This document shows positions 31,993 through 41,954 of a DNA stretch of 64,000 bases, one piece after another. The position numbers were made by a program, and so were the translations under genes. The stretch's first letter is position 1, and each line of letters begins with the position of its first letter. The notes beneath the pieces were generated by a model. The model was given only the letters and a program-made list of their open reading frames with translations, searched no databases and was not told the DNA's origin. The stretch is from assembly GCA_946811185.2 (NCBI GenBank), contig OX328108.1:4859501-4923500 (forward strand), written 5' to 3'. The DNA is from Hippopus hippopus (Eukaryota; Mollusca; Bivalvia; Cardiida; Cardiidae).

Positions 31993-32149
31993 TTACTGTG
32001 ACAACTGAATGTGCTCGTCTTCTTCAGGAGTGGCAGGTCGCTTGTACTCTGGCCTTGTGACCACATAGAACACAAATCCAGCCATAAGTATAATGGACAT
32101 TCCCAGGAAATTGATGAGAAGTCCTTCAGAAGGAAGGTTAGCATATGCC
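31993..32149 (-). CDS. CYB561: CYB561 coding exon 4 (residues 209-260) and stop
   Basis: Acceptor TACATTTTCAG|G; TAA at 31995-31993. It encodes [20 protein letters not shown], helix 6, then [11 protein letters not shown] and a short tail [13 protein letters not shown]. Confidence 0.93.
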
Positions 32150-35100
32150 CTGAAAATGTATGATCAAAAGCATTGATTAATCCTTAAAGTTTTGATCAAG
32201 CGCCTTTCACAACTTATAGTTGTCTTTGCGGCCAGTGTAGATAAAGATCAGGCTGCACAGAACGTGTAGCATGATCTTTGATCTACACTGTCCACTTTGC
32301 TGAAACATTTTAGACGGACGCAACCATGAAATTGCAATTATTCTGGTCATTTTTCTAGGATGAACATTTCTGTTGGTTTTATTCTCTGAGGGGAAATTGA
32401 ATGGTGTCTTATGCTAATTCATTATTTCAGTGACATCACTGCAACAGCTCACTCATTCATGCCTGTTTCACCAGTTCTAAGCCAGGACTCTAAAACCATT
32501 TTTGTATAACAACGGAATGAATCGAAAGTTACACTGGTTTTCTTGACATGCAGAAAATTGACCAATAGCTTAAAGTTTCCACCCAGGTCAGCCTGCTCAA
32601 TTGTGCAGGCTGACCTGGGTTGATAGTTTTTGCAGATGCATTAAGTCCTCTTTTCACAGGTCATAGCTCAAGTAGATTAGAACCTGAAATTTTCACTTCT
32701 TTAACTTCACTGCTCTTGCAGTTTTGTATTTATGAATAGCACAGTAGTGTATATTGACTGTTTTGATGCTGGATTAAAAAAATAATGAAGATGTCACACA
32801 AAATTTACAATGTTATCATGAACCTGACATTTTCCCACATGAAGTATAAATTAGAAAGGTCAACTGTTTGCTTTTATGTAAGTAAACACAAATTTGTTCA
32901 AGATAAAAGGATTAAAAGAAATTTTACAAAAAGTAAACTTACAGTTTTTTCGCACTCATCAAGAATAGGGCTTTCTCAGTTATACCAGTCAGGGCACTAC
33001 ACACGGCAGCTCCAAATATGGCCAGCCCCCAAAACACGTGATGGGGCATGTATTGGGACCTCAGACCAAACCCGAATTTTGGAAACAGGAAGGCAGAGAA
33101 TCCCACAACCCACTATAAATAGAAAAAATGAAGTAGGTCATGGAGCATGTACTGGGACCTCAGACAGAATCCAAAATTTTGGAAACAGGAAGGCAGAGAA
33201 TCCCAATATAAATAGAAAACAAGAGGGCCATGATGGCCCTGTATTGTTCCACTGGCTAATAAGTAAAAACCCTACATACCAAACATTACAATACTTGGCT
33301 GATTGGTTTTGACCTAGTAGACATACAAAATTTTCTGTATACAATCCCATGAGAAAGTTATGACCCCAGGGCAAAGCCATTTTTGACCACAGAGCTATAA
33401 TTACTTGAATCCTGGTAGAGGTCCACTAGATAAAGCCTCATACCAAATAATAAAGATCTAGAATGTGTGGTTATAAACAAGAAGATTTTCAAAGTTTCCA
33501 CAATAAGAAGCACTGTAAAACATGAGACCTCTGAGACAGGGCTAAATTTGGTAGTTTGGTAGCCCTAATTCTTACGGTTACTAACAAGAAGATGTCTAAA
33601 GTTTTCACTATATAAGCCCATGTAAAACTTGTGACCCTATACTATACCCCCCCCCCCACCCCCGTGGGATCAAATTTGACCCTAGGGCTATGATTTGGGC
33701 ACTCTTGGTAGAGGCCTACCAGATAAATATACATGCAAAATTTGGTAGCCCTACACTTTATAGCTAAGTACAGGGAGATTTCTAAAGTTTTCTCTATATA
33801 AGCCAATATAAAACTTGTTACCCCCATGGCTGGGCCAATTTTGACCCCAAGGCTGTAATGTGAAGAAAGTTGATAGAGGTCTACTAGATAAAGCTACATG
33901 CCACATTTGGTAGCCCTGGGCCTTATGGTTTCAGACAAAGGATTTTTGAAGATTTCCAATGTTTTTCAGTTTTGTTGCCATGACAACCAGAGTTTCTGAA
34001 GGAATAAGATTCTTTCAAGAAATCTAAAGAGGACCATGGCAGGATCATTTCTGTAAAATTTCATCAAAATTGGATGAGTAGTTTCAGAGAAGATGTTTTG
34101 AAATAAAAGTTAATGCATGCAAGCACGGACGGACGGACGGACGCAGGTACGCATGACAGACACCGTGCCATGACATAAGCCCTCTAACCTTTGGCCAGTG
34201 GAGCTAAAAATGAAGGAGGTCATGGAGCATGTAGCGGGACCTCAGACCAAACCTGAATTTTGGAAACAGGAAGGCAGAGAAATCAACAACCCACTATAAA
34301 TAGAAAATAATGAAGTAGGTCATGGAGCAAGTAGTGGGACCTCAAAAAACCTGAATTTCGGAAACAGGGAGGCAGAGAATCCCACAACCTGCCATAAATA
34401 GAAAACAATAAAGTAAGTCAAGTCATTACTTCTTAACTCTTTACCACACAATTCTGAGTTTAAACGACCTTGAGGAGGAAGGCTTTTGAAAACATTGTGC
34501 AATAAAGGAGACAGTGCTGGTAATCAGCATTTTCTCCTTTTCCCATGTTTTCTAACCATTTCAAATATGAATTTCAATTTTTGAGTCACATCTATTTTGT
34601 CATCTGAACTAACCAAATATCTATGCAATAACACCAATGCGATATTTTCTTTTTTGGATATACCACGGATATTTATAGAACATGAATTGACATACCACAG
34701 ATATATATAGAACATGAATTGATATACCACAGATATTTATACTAACATTTCAATTATCATAGAACAGTACATTTATTATAGAACATAAATGAATTTTCTG
34801 TTGGTAAACATCACGTTTTCCGACGTAGTCAACATTGTTCATGACGTCATTATTACAGCTATTCCATATCCGACTAAAGTGAAAAGATCTATTTCACTTG
34901 AAATAACACACATATTTTTCATATCTTTTGAGATGAGTAAAAATCAGACATTAATAAAAATAAATAGAATATGTACATAGTGTTGTGGTATATCAAAAAT
35001 ATCTAGGGAGGTTTTGAGAATTGATAACTGTCTTGCCAAGGTTCCACAATTATCAATTCTGCCAACCTCATTAGAATTTTTTGATATATGACAACAGTGT

Positions 35101-38100
35101 GTACTTATTCTCTATAAAACTGATTGACAGCAGACACCTTTTTAAACATTCATGAACAATAGGTAAAATTAAAAGGAAGCAAAGTTAACTATTTATAAAA
35201 CGACAAAATTTTGGACTCAACCAAACTGAAAGCATTTGCAGACAACAAATTCAGTGTAGTTCAAATGGTGATAAAAGAAGAAAATGCTGGTAACCAGCAT
35301 TTTCTCCTTTTCCAACAATGTTTTTTCAAAAGCCCGTTTTTTCAGGGTTATTAAAACTCTGGATTGTGTGATAAAGGTTAAAAATTAAATACAAATGAAA
35401 ACAATGTGGCAAAACTTGAATTCAGTTGTTTAACCTTTCCTTTTCCAGCCAAGTTTTCAAGAGCCATTGTTTATTATGGTTGTTATAAATCAGCATTCTT
35501 AAGTAGAGGGTTACAACATCATAAATATCAAACTATCAACCTATCAACTTTTCATCCCCCCCCCCCCCAAAAAAAAAACTAGAAATAGGTGTGTCAGAGA
35601 CACGGATGCCCCCGCTAAATGGTATTGGTCACAGTTATGTCATATGAGAGAGAATCAGTAGGTATTAAAGAAAATTGTTGTTTTGGATAACGGTTGGTTG
35701 GTTGTATTGGGGTTTAACGCCACTTTAACAGCTAAGGTCATATCATGGCGGTCGGTGACGCACATGTGTTTCCTGGCTTTCTCACACCAGTACTAACACA
35801 ACTTTCTTTCCAAAGCCACCGACTACTTTTCTCACATGCTTCAGCAGAGGTGAGAGGCAAAAATACGCGGGAAAGAAAGTTCGCCTCAACCGGGTATCGA
35901 ACTCACAACCACCAGGTCATGAGTCCGACACGCTCACCACTGAGCCACCCGGGCGGGCCGTTTTGGATAACGGCTTAGTCAGGGTTAAGAAGGTTTGTTA
36001 TATATATAGCCAAGCAGATAAAAGATTATTTATACCTGATAACAAAATTGAGGACTGGTCCAAGTTGAAAGCAATATGCAGACAATAAATTATATGGTTT
36101 GTATTGCATATGGTAGAAAACTTTGTGAGAAAAAGAAGAAAATGCTGGTTTTGAGCATTAACTTCTTTTTATTCAGCGTTTTCCTTAATTTTTCAACTGA
36201 GGGTTACTTATACTCAGGATTATGAAGATCTTAACTTGAGGAATGAGAGTGAGAAATATAGCAATAATAATTACTTTGTTGGACTTCTTCTATGAGACAG
36301 GAACAAATTGGATCGAATATTATCACACTGGACTATAGTTGAAGGGTAGGTTGCAGCCTCAATATTCTCTGGCATAGTTCTTTGGACGAGTCTTTTTAAA
36401 AACCAAAACTGTCTCTACATATCACAATTCTGCTGAGCAGGATGTAAAACTGGGTTGAACAGTCAATTTAAACATTTGACCTTCAACATTTGACCTTGGG
36501 CGTATCGAAACAAACTTTTCACATGACACTAGTACTTGTATAGGAGAACAAGTGTGTGAAGTTTTTTCGAAATCCATTGATAAATGTAGAAGTTATGCTC
36601 CGGACAAGGTCAATTTAAACATTTGACCTTCAACTGTGACCTTGACCTTGGGAGTATCGAAACAAACTTTTCGCATGACACTGGTACTTGTTAAGGAGAA
36701 CAAGTGTGCGAAGTTTTTTTGAAATCCATTGATAAATGTAGAAGTTATGCTCCGTACAAGGTCAATTTAAACATTTGACCTTCAATTGTGACCTTGACCT
36801 TGGGCATATCGAAACAAACTTTTCGCATGACACTAGTACTTGTTAAGGAGAACAAGTGTGCAAAATTATTTTGAAATCCATAGATAAATGTAGAAGTTAT
36901 ACTCCGGACAAGAATGGGACACACACACTAACGCACACACGCACTAACACACACACACACACACACACAGACGGACACTGGTAACTCTATGTGCCCTTCT
37001 GCCATTTCATGGCGGGGGCATAAAAATGAATAAAATAAATTTTAGAAAAATAGATAAATAAAGAAATAAAGAAAGGAAAACAGAAAAGTAAAAAAATAAA
37101 AGTAAAATAAAAATAACAAGAAGGCCATGATGGCCCTGTATCGCTCCACTGGCTAATACGTAAAATCCCTACATGCCAAACATTACAATACTTGGCCAGT
37201 TGGTTTTGAACATAAGACCCCTGAGACAGTACTAAAATTGGTAGCCCAAGTTCTTATGGTAAGTAACAAGAAGATTTCTAAAGTTTTCAATACATAAGCC
37301 CATGTAAAACTTCTGACCCCTGGAATAGGATCAAATTCGATCCTAGGGCTATAATTAGGGTACTCTTGGTAGAGGCCCACTAGCTAAAGCCACATGCAAA
37401 ATTTGGTAACCCTAGGCCATATGACTGAGAACAGGGAGACTTCTAAAGTTTTGTCTATATAAGCCCATATAAAAATTGTGACCCCTGGGGCGGGGCCAAT
37501 TTTGACCCCAGGGCTATAATTTGGGCACTCTTGGTAGAGGCCCACTAGATAAAGCCACATGCAAAATTTGGTAGCACTAGGCCTTATGGCTAGGTGCAGG
37601 GAGATTTCTAAAGTTTTCTCTATATAAGCCTATGTAAAACTTGTGACCCCCCCCCCCCGGGGTGGGGTCAAATTTGACCCCGGGGCTATAAGTTGGGCAC
37701 TCTTGGTAGAGGCCCACTAGATAAAGCCACATGCAAAATTTGGTAACCCTAGGCCTTATGGCTAGGTATAGGGCGATTTCTAAAATTTTCTCTATATAAG
37801 CCTATGTAAAACTTGTGACCCCCGGGGCGGGGTCAAATTTGACCCCAGGGCTATAATTTGAAGAAACTTGATAGAGGTCTACTAGATAAAGCTACATGCC
37901 AAATTTGGTAGCCCTAGGCCTTATGGTTTCTGACAAGAAGATTTTCAAAAATTTCCAATATTTTTAAGTTTTGTTGCCATGGCAACCAGAGTTTTTGAAG
38001 GAATTAAATTATTTCAAGAAATTCTGAAGAGGACCATGGCAGGATCATTTCTGTGAAGTTTCATCAAAATTGGCTGGGTAGTTTCAGAGAAGATGTTTAA

Positions 38101-41100
38101 AAAAAAAGTTAACGCACGGACGGACGGACGGACGCACGACGGACAACAACCCATGACATTAGCCCACTGGCCTTCGGCCAGTGGAGCTAAAAATAATAAA
38201 AAAAAAAAAAAATTGGGTTTAAATCTGGTTTAATGCCCCTTGAACCCTATACCACACAATCCTAAGTTTTAACAATCCTGAAGAATAAAGCCTTTGAAAA
38301 CATTCCTACAATGTTTTCTACCCTTTCAAAGACAAATCCAATTACCTGAGTAACATTCAAGTTGTCACCTGCAAATGCTTTTAAACCAAAAAGTCCAAAA
38401 CTTTGTCGTATGTTGAGAGTTAAACCTACCTGCAGACCAAACAGCACAACCGTTGAGATTCCAATCCAGCTGTGCAGGCTATACAGATTGGGGATAGGGA
38501 CCACTTTACCATTCAAAACCCGCAGATCATGGGAGTCGAACACTGCCTTCAAGCCTACGGCAGCAAATATCAGGGCACCTGCCTGAATTGATGCGTGGAT
38601 TATCTTGATGTAGATTTTCTTCATATTACGGAATACCCTGTACGATAGTATGGCTGAAGAAGGGGAATAATAACAATAGTGCAAAATCATAACACTTATC
38701 TTCAATGACACAGCAATTTTGACTGCAAGGTGAGGGTCTGACTTCAGAAAGTTGAAAATATTATTGGAAAAAGAGAAAATGCTAGTATGCTCTTTTTTCC
38801 CACAATATTTTCTACCCTTTCACAAACAAATCCCATCATTTGAGCCATATTTTATTTGTCGTCTGGTAAAGCTTTCAATTTGGACAAGTCTAAGATTTTG
38901 TTTTCCAGTAAAGAAAACAAGAGCCTGAAAGTGTTCCCTTTCTCAGTCTTGCTTTAACTCTTTACCACACAATCCCAAGTTTGAATGTGCCTAAGAAAAT
39001 AGCATTTTGAAAATCTTATGGGAAAAGGATTGACTGATTGATTGTATGGTGTTTAACATTTTCAACATTATTTCAGTTATATCGTGGCGGCCAGTGCACC
39101 TATCCATGCTTTCCTGGAGTCTCTTTTTACCAGTACTCCACACAATTTTCTTTCCAAGCCACTGGCTGCTTTCCCACATAACCATCGTCGAAACAACTGT
39201 CAATGGTGGGAGAGGAATGAATCCTGTCGCAATGACTATCATCAATCCTTGGAAAGAAATTGGCCAAGCCGGGGATCGAACCCACGACCCCCTGTTCTTA
39301 AGTCCTGTACGTTACCGACTGAGCTACAGGGCTTGGCCTATGGGAAAAGGAGAAAATGCTGGTAGCCACAAGGCTTTCTACAATTTCATAGACAAATACC
39401 ATCATTTCATCTTAATTTCATATGTCGTCTGCAAATGCTTTCAATTTGGACCAGTCTAAAATCTTGTCGTTTGGGAAACATATCATCATACAACATAATC
39501 GCATAAACTCTTTGCCAGACAATAAAATTCTAGGGAAGAAGCCTTTTGAAAACATTGTGGGATAAGGAGAAAATTGGGCCACATTTGACTATTTCACTAC
39601 TGAATAATTCAATATTAGTTTTTTTCATGAACAATGGCGAGTTCTGATTGGCTGAAAAATTTTTTTCATAGCTGCATGAAAAAAAAATCAGCAGTGCCGG
39701 AACTACTTTTGCAGTCAAACTAATGTAAACAAACATGTATACGAGATTTCATAATGTTTTTCGTTCTGATTTTATATCGAGTCCGAAGTTCAAATTGCTA
39801 GCTGATTTTTTTTTCTGAATACTGAAAAAAAAAAATCCAACAGTAAATTCAAAGAGAGAGCTGAAAACTCATTGTTATTCTGCTGGGTTTAAACAGTCTT
39901 ATTTTCAACTTAATTCTAGCATATTGAACTTCTAATAATAAATCCACTCAATCTGCAAATGTTCAATACTATAATGGCGTCATGAATTATATAATTTTTA
40001 CGTCATGAAGGAGCAGTTTTACCGTGCTGTGAAATATCAATGAAAAGGACAGTAAATACATACGCAATGTTGGATTTACAAAAAAAGAGCAGTTAGAATT
40101 ATTTAAGTGCATATTTGTTGTCTGTGATATTGAATTATAAGGAATGAAGAGATTTTATTTTTTGTTTTGATGGAGGTATGAAAAAAAAACCTATCTCATA
40201 CAGTGTGATTAGGTTTTTTTTTTTCATACCTCCATGAAAACAAAAAAAATTTTCTTCATTCCTTAAATAAATCAATTGCATTTTCTCAAAGGCTACAAAA
40301 ACAGTTCTGCTGCAAGACCAAGAGACAGGTCGTTCATAATCTACAATAAAGTACTTGACAGTATAGATAGATAAGATGACATGTTCTGTGCAGTCTGATC
40401 TAGATCTACACTGTCCACAAAAGATTCTGGTGTCGTCTATGGTATAGAAAGAGTTAATTTGTCATCTGCAAGAGCTTTGAATCTGGACGAGCGTAAAATT
40501 GTGTCATTTGATAAAGAGTTAATAACATAATTATTATAAATTACACATAATATTTCTTTGTAATACATCATTACAGCATCAATACAATTATCCAACATGA
40601 TTGCAGAATAAATATGAAAAGTTAACTTAATTATAGCATCAATACAATTAATGTATACAACATAACTGCAGAATAAGTATGAAAGTTATGACTGCAGAGT
40701 AAGTATGAAAGTTAACATATTTTCTTCAGAATAATAGTGCAAATACCTTTGTGAACTCTTCCATTTTGTCATAACATTTTTAATGCTTTAACAGAAAATC
40801 CCCACTTTTAACAACCCTAGAGAAAAAATTATTTTAGAAAACATAGTGGGAAAAAGGAGAAAATGCTGGTAACCAACATTTTCTCCTTTTCCCACAGTGT
40901 TTTCTACTCTTTCAAAGGTACATCCCATCATTTGGATTACATTGCATTTGTTGTCTGCAAGTGCATGGCATTGATACGATAGGAAATTTTGCTGGAGAAG
41001 AAAACAAGAGCACCAAATGCAGGTGCCAACCCTCGGTTGAAAGTAGTTGATTTTCAGTGAGCTTCTTGGTTGAAAAAAGGGCATAACTGTGTCAAAAATA

Positions 41101-41925
41101 TTTTGGTGGTTACCTGCCCTTGTTGTATGAGTTCCCCTTTTGATAATTGACAACTTGTCTCAGTTTGAAGTAAATATCTGCCGTAATAACAGAGATATTA
41201 CAAAATGTCGAAGTTTTTGCATGGTGACCACGACTACACAGATGAAAATGCCAGGGCTATGACAATGACGTGTTGTTTTCTTCGAAAAACAGCTGATCTA
41301 AAATTGCTCTTGGCAAGCATTTTCTCCTTTTCCACAATACAACCATCGTCCTCAGGGTTTTAAAGAAAGAAAAAAAAGATTGTTTGTTGAAGAGTTGTTA
41401 ACTCTGTAATACCAAATGACAAAATTTATGACTTGTCCACATTGAAAGCATTTTGCAGATGACAAATTAAATATGATTAAAAGACTAAAATTTGTTCTTG
41501 GCAAGGTAGAAAATATTTTGGGAAAAGGAGAAAATGCTGCTAACCAGCATTTTCACCTTTTTCCACAATGTTTTTAAAAGCCTTCTTCCTCTTCTGAGCG
41601 TTGTAAAAGATTGTTTGTTAAAGAATCATCATCATCAATCAACAACACCACCAAGGAGGAGGAGGAGAAGAAGAAGAAGAAGGAAATTCTTACCATTCCC
41701 ATACAAGAAGATCAATCCAATGATCATGAAAACAGGATGGTAGTTGAACTCTTTCGCTGGGTCCTCTTGCCAAGCAAATCCACCAAGATAATGTCCCATC
41801 CATACCGCGACGAGTATGACAGCAGTTAGACCAAGCCCCTGTATTATCAGGATCAGAATAGAGAAATAGCACATGTTGCCTGTCGGAACAGACTGAGCAG
41901 AGTCTTTCCCAGAATAGCCCTCCAT
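31993..41925 (-). CDS. CYB561: Cytochrome b561, six-helix transmembrane electron carrier
   Basis: The family passes electrons from cytosolic ascorbate across a membrane (secretory vesicle, endosome, lysosome or plasma membrane) to reduce monodehydroascorbate or ferric iron on the other side. Exons are 41925-41694, 38653-38430, 33112-32943 and 32149-31993; the phases agree and sum to 783 nt, 260 residues, the usual family size. Six hydrophobic helices are evident. Haem-ligand histidines appear as H63 (FNYHPVF), H97 (IKIIHASIQ), H138 (SLHSWIG) and H177 (MPHHVFWG). The motifs YRVFRN (82-87) and SLHSW (136-140), linked with ascorbate and radical binding, are present. The C-terminal tail after RPEYKRP is cytosolic and acidic. 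Whether it is orthologous to CYB561, CYBRD1 or CYB561A3 cannot be settled here. Confidence 0.93.
32230..32942. other. CYB561 intron 3, small palindromic repeats
   Basis: Holds a CAGTCTGATCTT-type hairpin (32235-32300), and at 32515-32660 the core of the GAGTCATGCTCTG MITE (CCCAGGTCAGCCTGC..GCAGGCTGACCTGGG). 32680-32942 shows nothing recognisable. Confidence 0.5.
32943..33112 (-). CDS. CYB561: CYB561 coding exon 3 (residues 153-209)
   Basis: Acceptor CTATTTATAG|TGG and donor AAACT|GTAAGT. It encodes [20 protein letters not shown] then [13 protein letters not shown], with H177. Its first two thirds recur as decayed copies upstream in the intron. Confidence 0.93.
33139..33204 (-). pseudogene. 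Partial copy P1 of CYB561 exon 3
   Basis: On the - strand GGGATTCTCTGCCTTCCTGT..TTCCAAAATT matches exon 3 from [10 protein letters not shown] on. The acceptor AG and the first nine exon bases are changed or lost (TATTTATATTGGGATTC). It lies about 96 bp from exon 3. Confidence 0.75.
33220..34207 (+). mobile_element. Helentron-like element E7 (CACTGGC arm) inside the exon-3 array
   Basis: CAAGAGGGCCATGATGGCCCT, arm TTCCACTGGC, about five units of about 165 bp with TTGGTAGAGGTCCACTAG and TTTGGTAGCCCTA, the 3' module AATTTCATCAAAATTGGATG and CGGACGGACGGACGGACGC, then GGCCAGTGGAGCTAA. Removing it rejoins two exon-derived units (ATAGAAAA|AAATGAAGG), so the empty site is visible. Confidence 0.85.
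34219..34293 (-). pseudogene. Partial copy P2 of CYB561 exon 3
   Basis: On the - strand the acceptor CTATTTATAG|TGGG is kept and the frame stays open: [19 protein letters not shown]. This is the copy most able to be recognised by the splicing machinery, but no donor follows. Confidence 0.75.
34322..34391 (-). pseudogene. Partial copy P3 of CYB561 exon 3
   Basis: On the - strand it reads ..[15 protein letters not shown] before a small deletion. The acceptor is mutated (TTTATGG|CAGG), although a new CAG has formed beside it. Confidence 0.7.
34434..34612. mobile_element. TTAA-MITE, right end missing
   Basis: TTAACTCTTTACCACACAATTC, hairpin TGCTGGTAATCAGCA, then TTTTGAGTCACATCTATTTTG where it stops. 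Confidence 0.75.
34656..34746 (+). repeat. 36-bp direct repeat, about 2.5 units
   Basis: ATACCACAGATATTTATAGAACATGAATTGAT is repeated with few changes. Confidence 0.75.
34787..35190. other. CYB561 intron 2, fold-back block
   Basis: GTGGTATATCAAAAATATCT..GAGAATTGATAACTGTC and CAATTATCAATTCTGCC..TTTTTTGATATATGACAACAGTGT form an imperfect inverted pair at 34983-35102. The first part resembles 18775-18860. Confidence 0.45.
35193..35384. mobile_element. TTAA-MITE, shortened
   Basis: TTAACTATTTATAAAACGAC to TTGTGTGATAAAGGTTAA, with hairpin AAATGCTGGTAACCAGCATTT but the left inner arm partly deleted. Confidence 0.75.
35579..37023 (+). mobile_element. Helentron-like element E4b (ATGCCCCCGC arm)
   Basis: Starts CTAGAAATAGGTGTGTCAG. 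The arm ATGCCCCCGC is exactly complementary to GCGGGGGCAT before the final AA. It carries the same MITE remnant and about 150-bp array as E4a at 25180, plus a SINE-B insertion that E4a lacks. The 3' hairpin is GCCATTTCATGGC. Confidence 0.85.
35694..35959 (-). mobile_element. SINE-B, complete, with 14-bp target duplication
   Basis: On the - strand the head is GGCCCGCCCGGGTGGCTCAG..TGAGTTCGATACCCGG (A and B boxes). The body has GGAAAGAAAGTTGTGTTAGT and the tail runs into CCAACCAACC. GTTTTGGATAACGG flanks both sides (35680-35693 and 35960-35973). E4a preserves the empty site at about 25263. Confidence 0.92.
37117..38190 (+). mobile_element. Helentron-like element E8 (CACTGGC arm)
   Basis: CAAGAAGGCCATGATGGCCCT, arm CTCCACTGGC, six units of about 165 bp, CGGACGGACGGACGGACGC, and the 3' hairpin CCACTGGCCTTCGGCCAGTGG (9-bp perfect stem) followed by AGCTAA. 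Confidence 0.85.
38240..38424. mobile_element. TTAA-MITE touching the CYB561 exon 2 donor
   Basis: Left CCCTATACCACACAATCC; right GTCGTATGTTGAGAGTTAA. Much of the hairpin is deleted (AACATTCCTACAATGTTTTC). On the - strand the intron starts GTAGG then TTTAAC, so only the first five or so donor bases precede the element. Confidence 0.75.
38430..38653 (-). CDS. CYB561: CYB561 coding exon 2 (residues 78-152)
   Basis: Acceptor CCCCTTCTTCAG|CC and donor CTGCAG|GTAGGT. It encodes ILSYRVFRN, helices 3 and 4 and the SLHSW motif with H97 and H138. A TTAA-MITE begins 5 bases into the following intron. Confidence 0.93.
38730..38915. mobile_element. TTAA-MITE, right part
   Basis: GAAAAAGAGAAAATGCTAGT, TTTGAGCCATATTTTATTTG, then CTAAGATTTTGTTTTCCAGTAAAG. 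It lies 77 bases beyond the CYB561 exon 2 acceptor side. Confidence 0.65.
38953..39478. mobile_element. TTAA-MITE split by SINE-A
   Basis: Left part 38953-39029 (TTTAACTCTTTACCACACAA ... TATGGGAAAAGGA) and right part 39339-39478 (TATGGGAAAAGGAGAAAATG ... TTGTCGTTTGGGAAA). Confidence 0.85.
39030..39338 (-). mobile_element. SINE-A, complete, inserted in a MITE
   Basis: On the - strand the head is GGCCAAGCCCTGTAGCTCAG..GGGTTCGATCCCCGG, followed by the same body as at 21586, with a CAATCAATCAGTCAA tail. TATGGGAAAAGGA (13 bp) flanks both ends exactly, the hallmark of target-primed reverse transcription. Confidence 0.93.
39490..39600. mobile_element. TTAA-MITE fragment
   Basis: AACTCTTTGCCAGACAATAAA, GAAGCCTTTTGAAAACATTG, GATAAGGAGAAAATTGGGCC; rearranged centre. 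Confidence 0.6.
39601..40136. other. CYB561 intron 1, unassigned
   Basis: Poly-A/poly-T-rich sequence with GAGTTCTGATTGGCTG and TCATGCAGC-like inverted words (39640-39700). No named element. Confidence 0.35.
40137..40266. mobile_element. Fold-back element with poly-A/T arms
   Basis: GGAATGAAGAGATTTTATTT..TTTTGATGGAGGTATGAAAA and TTTTCATACCTCCATGAAAA..AATTTTCTTCATTCC form inverted arms of about 50 bp around CCTATCTCATACAGTGTGAT. Confidence 0.7.
40555..40725 (+). repeat. Short direct repeats (GCATCAATACAATTA, AGTATGAAAGTTA)
   Basis: AGCATCAATACAATTA occurs twice and TGCAGARTAAGTATGAAAGTTA two to three times within 170 bases. Confidence 0.6.
40783..40990. mobile_element. TTAA-MITE, right end lost
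   Basis: TTTAACAGAAAATCCCCACTT, hairpin AAATGCTGGTAACCAACATTT, and right arm up to TTGTTGTCTGCAAGTGC, then unrelated sequence. Confidence 0.75.
41005..41290 (+). mobile_element. CAAGAGCACC-type element, 5' part
   Basis: CAAGAGCACCAAATGCAGGTGCCAACC has a hairpin-forming GCAC..GTGC. The body GGGCATAACTGTGTCAAAAA..TATTTTGGTGGTTACCTGCC is shared with 57074 and (reversed) 11420-11945. The 3' end is not defined. Confidence 0.6.
41398..41624. mobile_element. TTAA-MITE
   Basis: TTAACTCTGTAATACCAAATG to GATTGTTTGTTAAAGAATC. Its right end lies 70 bases from the CYB561 exon 1 donor, with a GAG/GAA-rich tract between. Confidence 0.8.
41694..41925 (-). CDS. CYB561: CYB561 coding exon 1 (residues 1-78)
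   Basis: The ATG at 41925 starts [18 protein letters not shown] followed by helix 1. Donor GGAATG|GTAAGA. An acceptor CTTGTTGCAG lies just upstream (exon edge 41937), so a further upstream exon is likely. The frame is open across the 12 bases, so a longer N terminus (YDQM...) is possible. The GAG-rich tract at 41655-41682 lies just inside the intron. Confidence 0.9.
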
Positions 41926-41954
41926 TTGATCATATCTGCAACAAGAAGATATTT

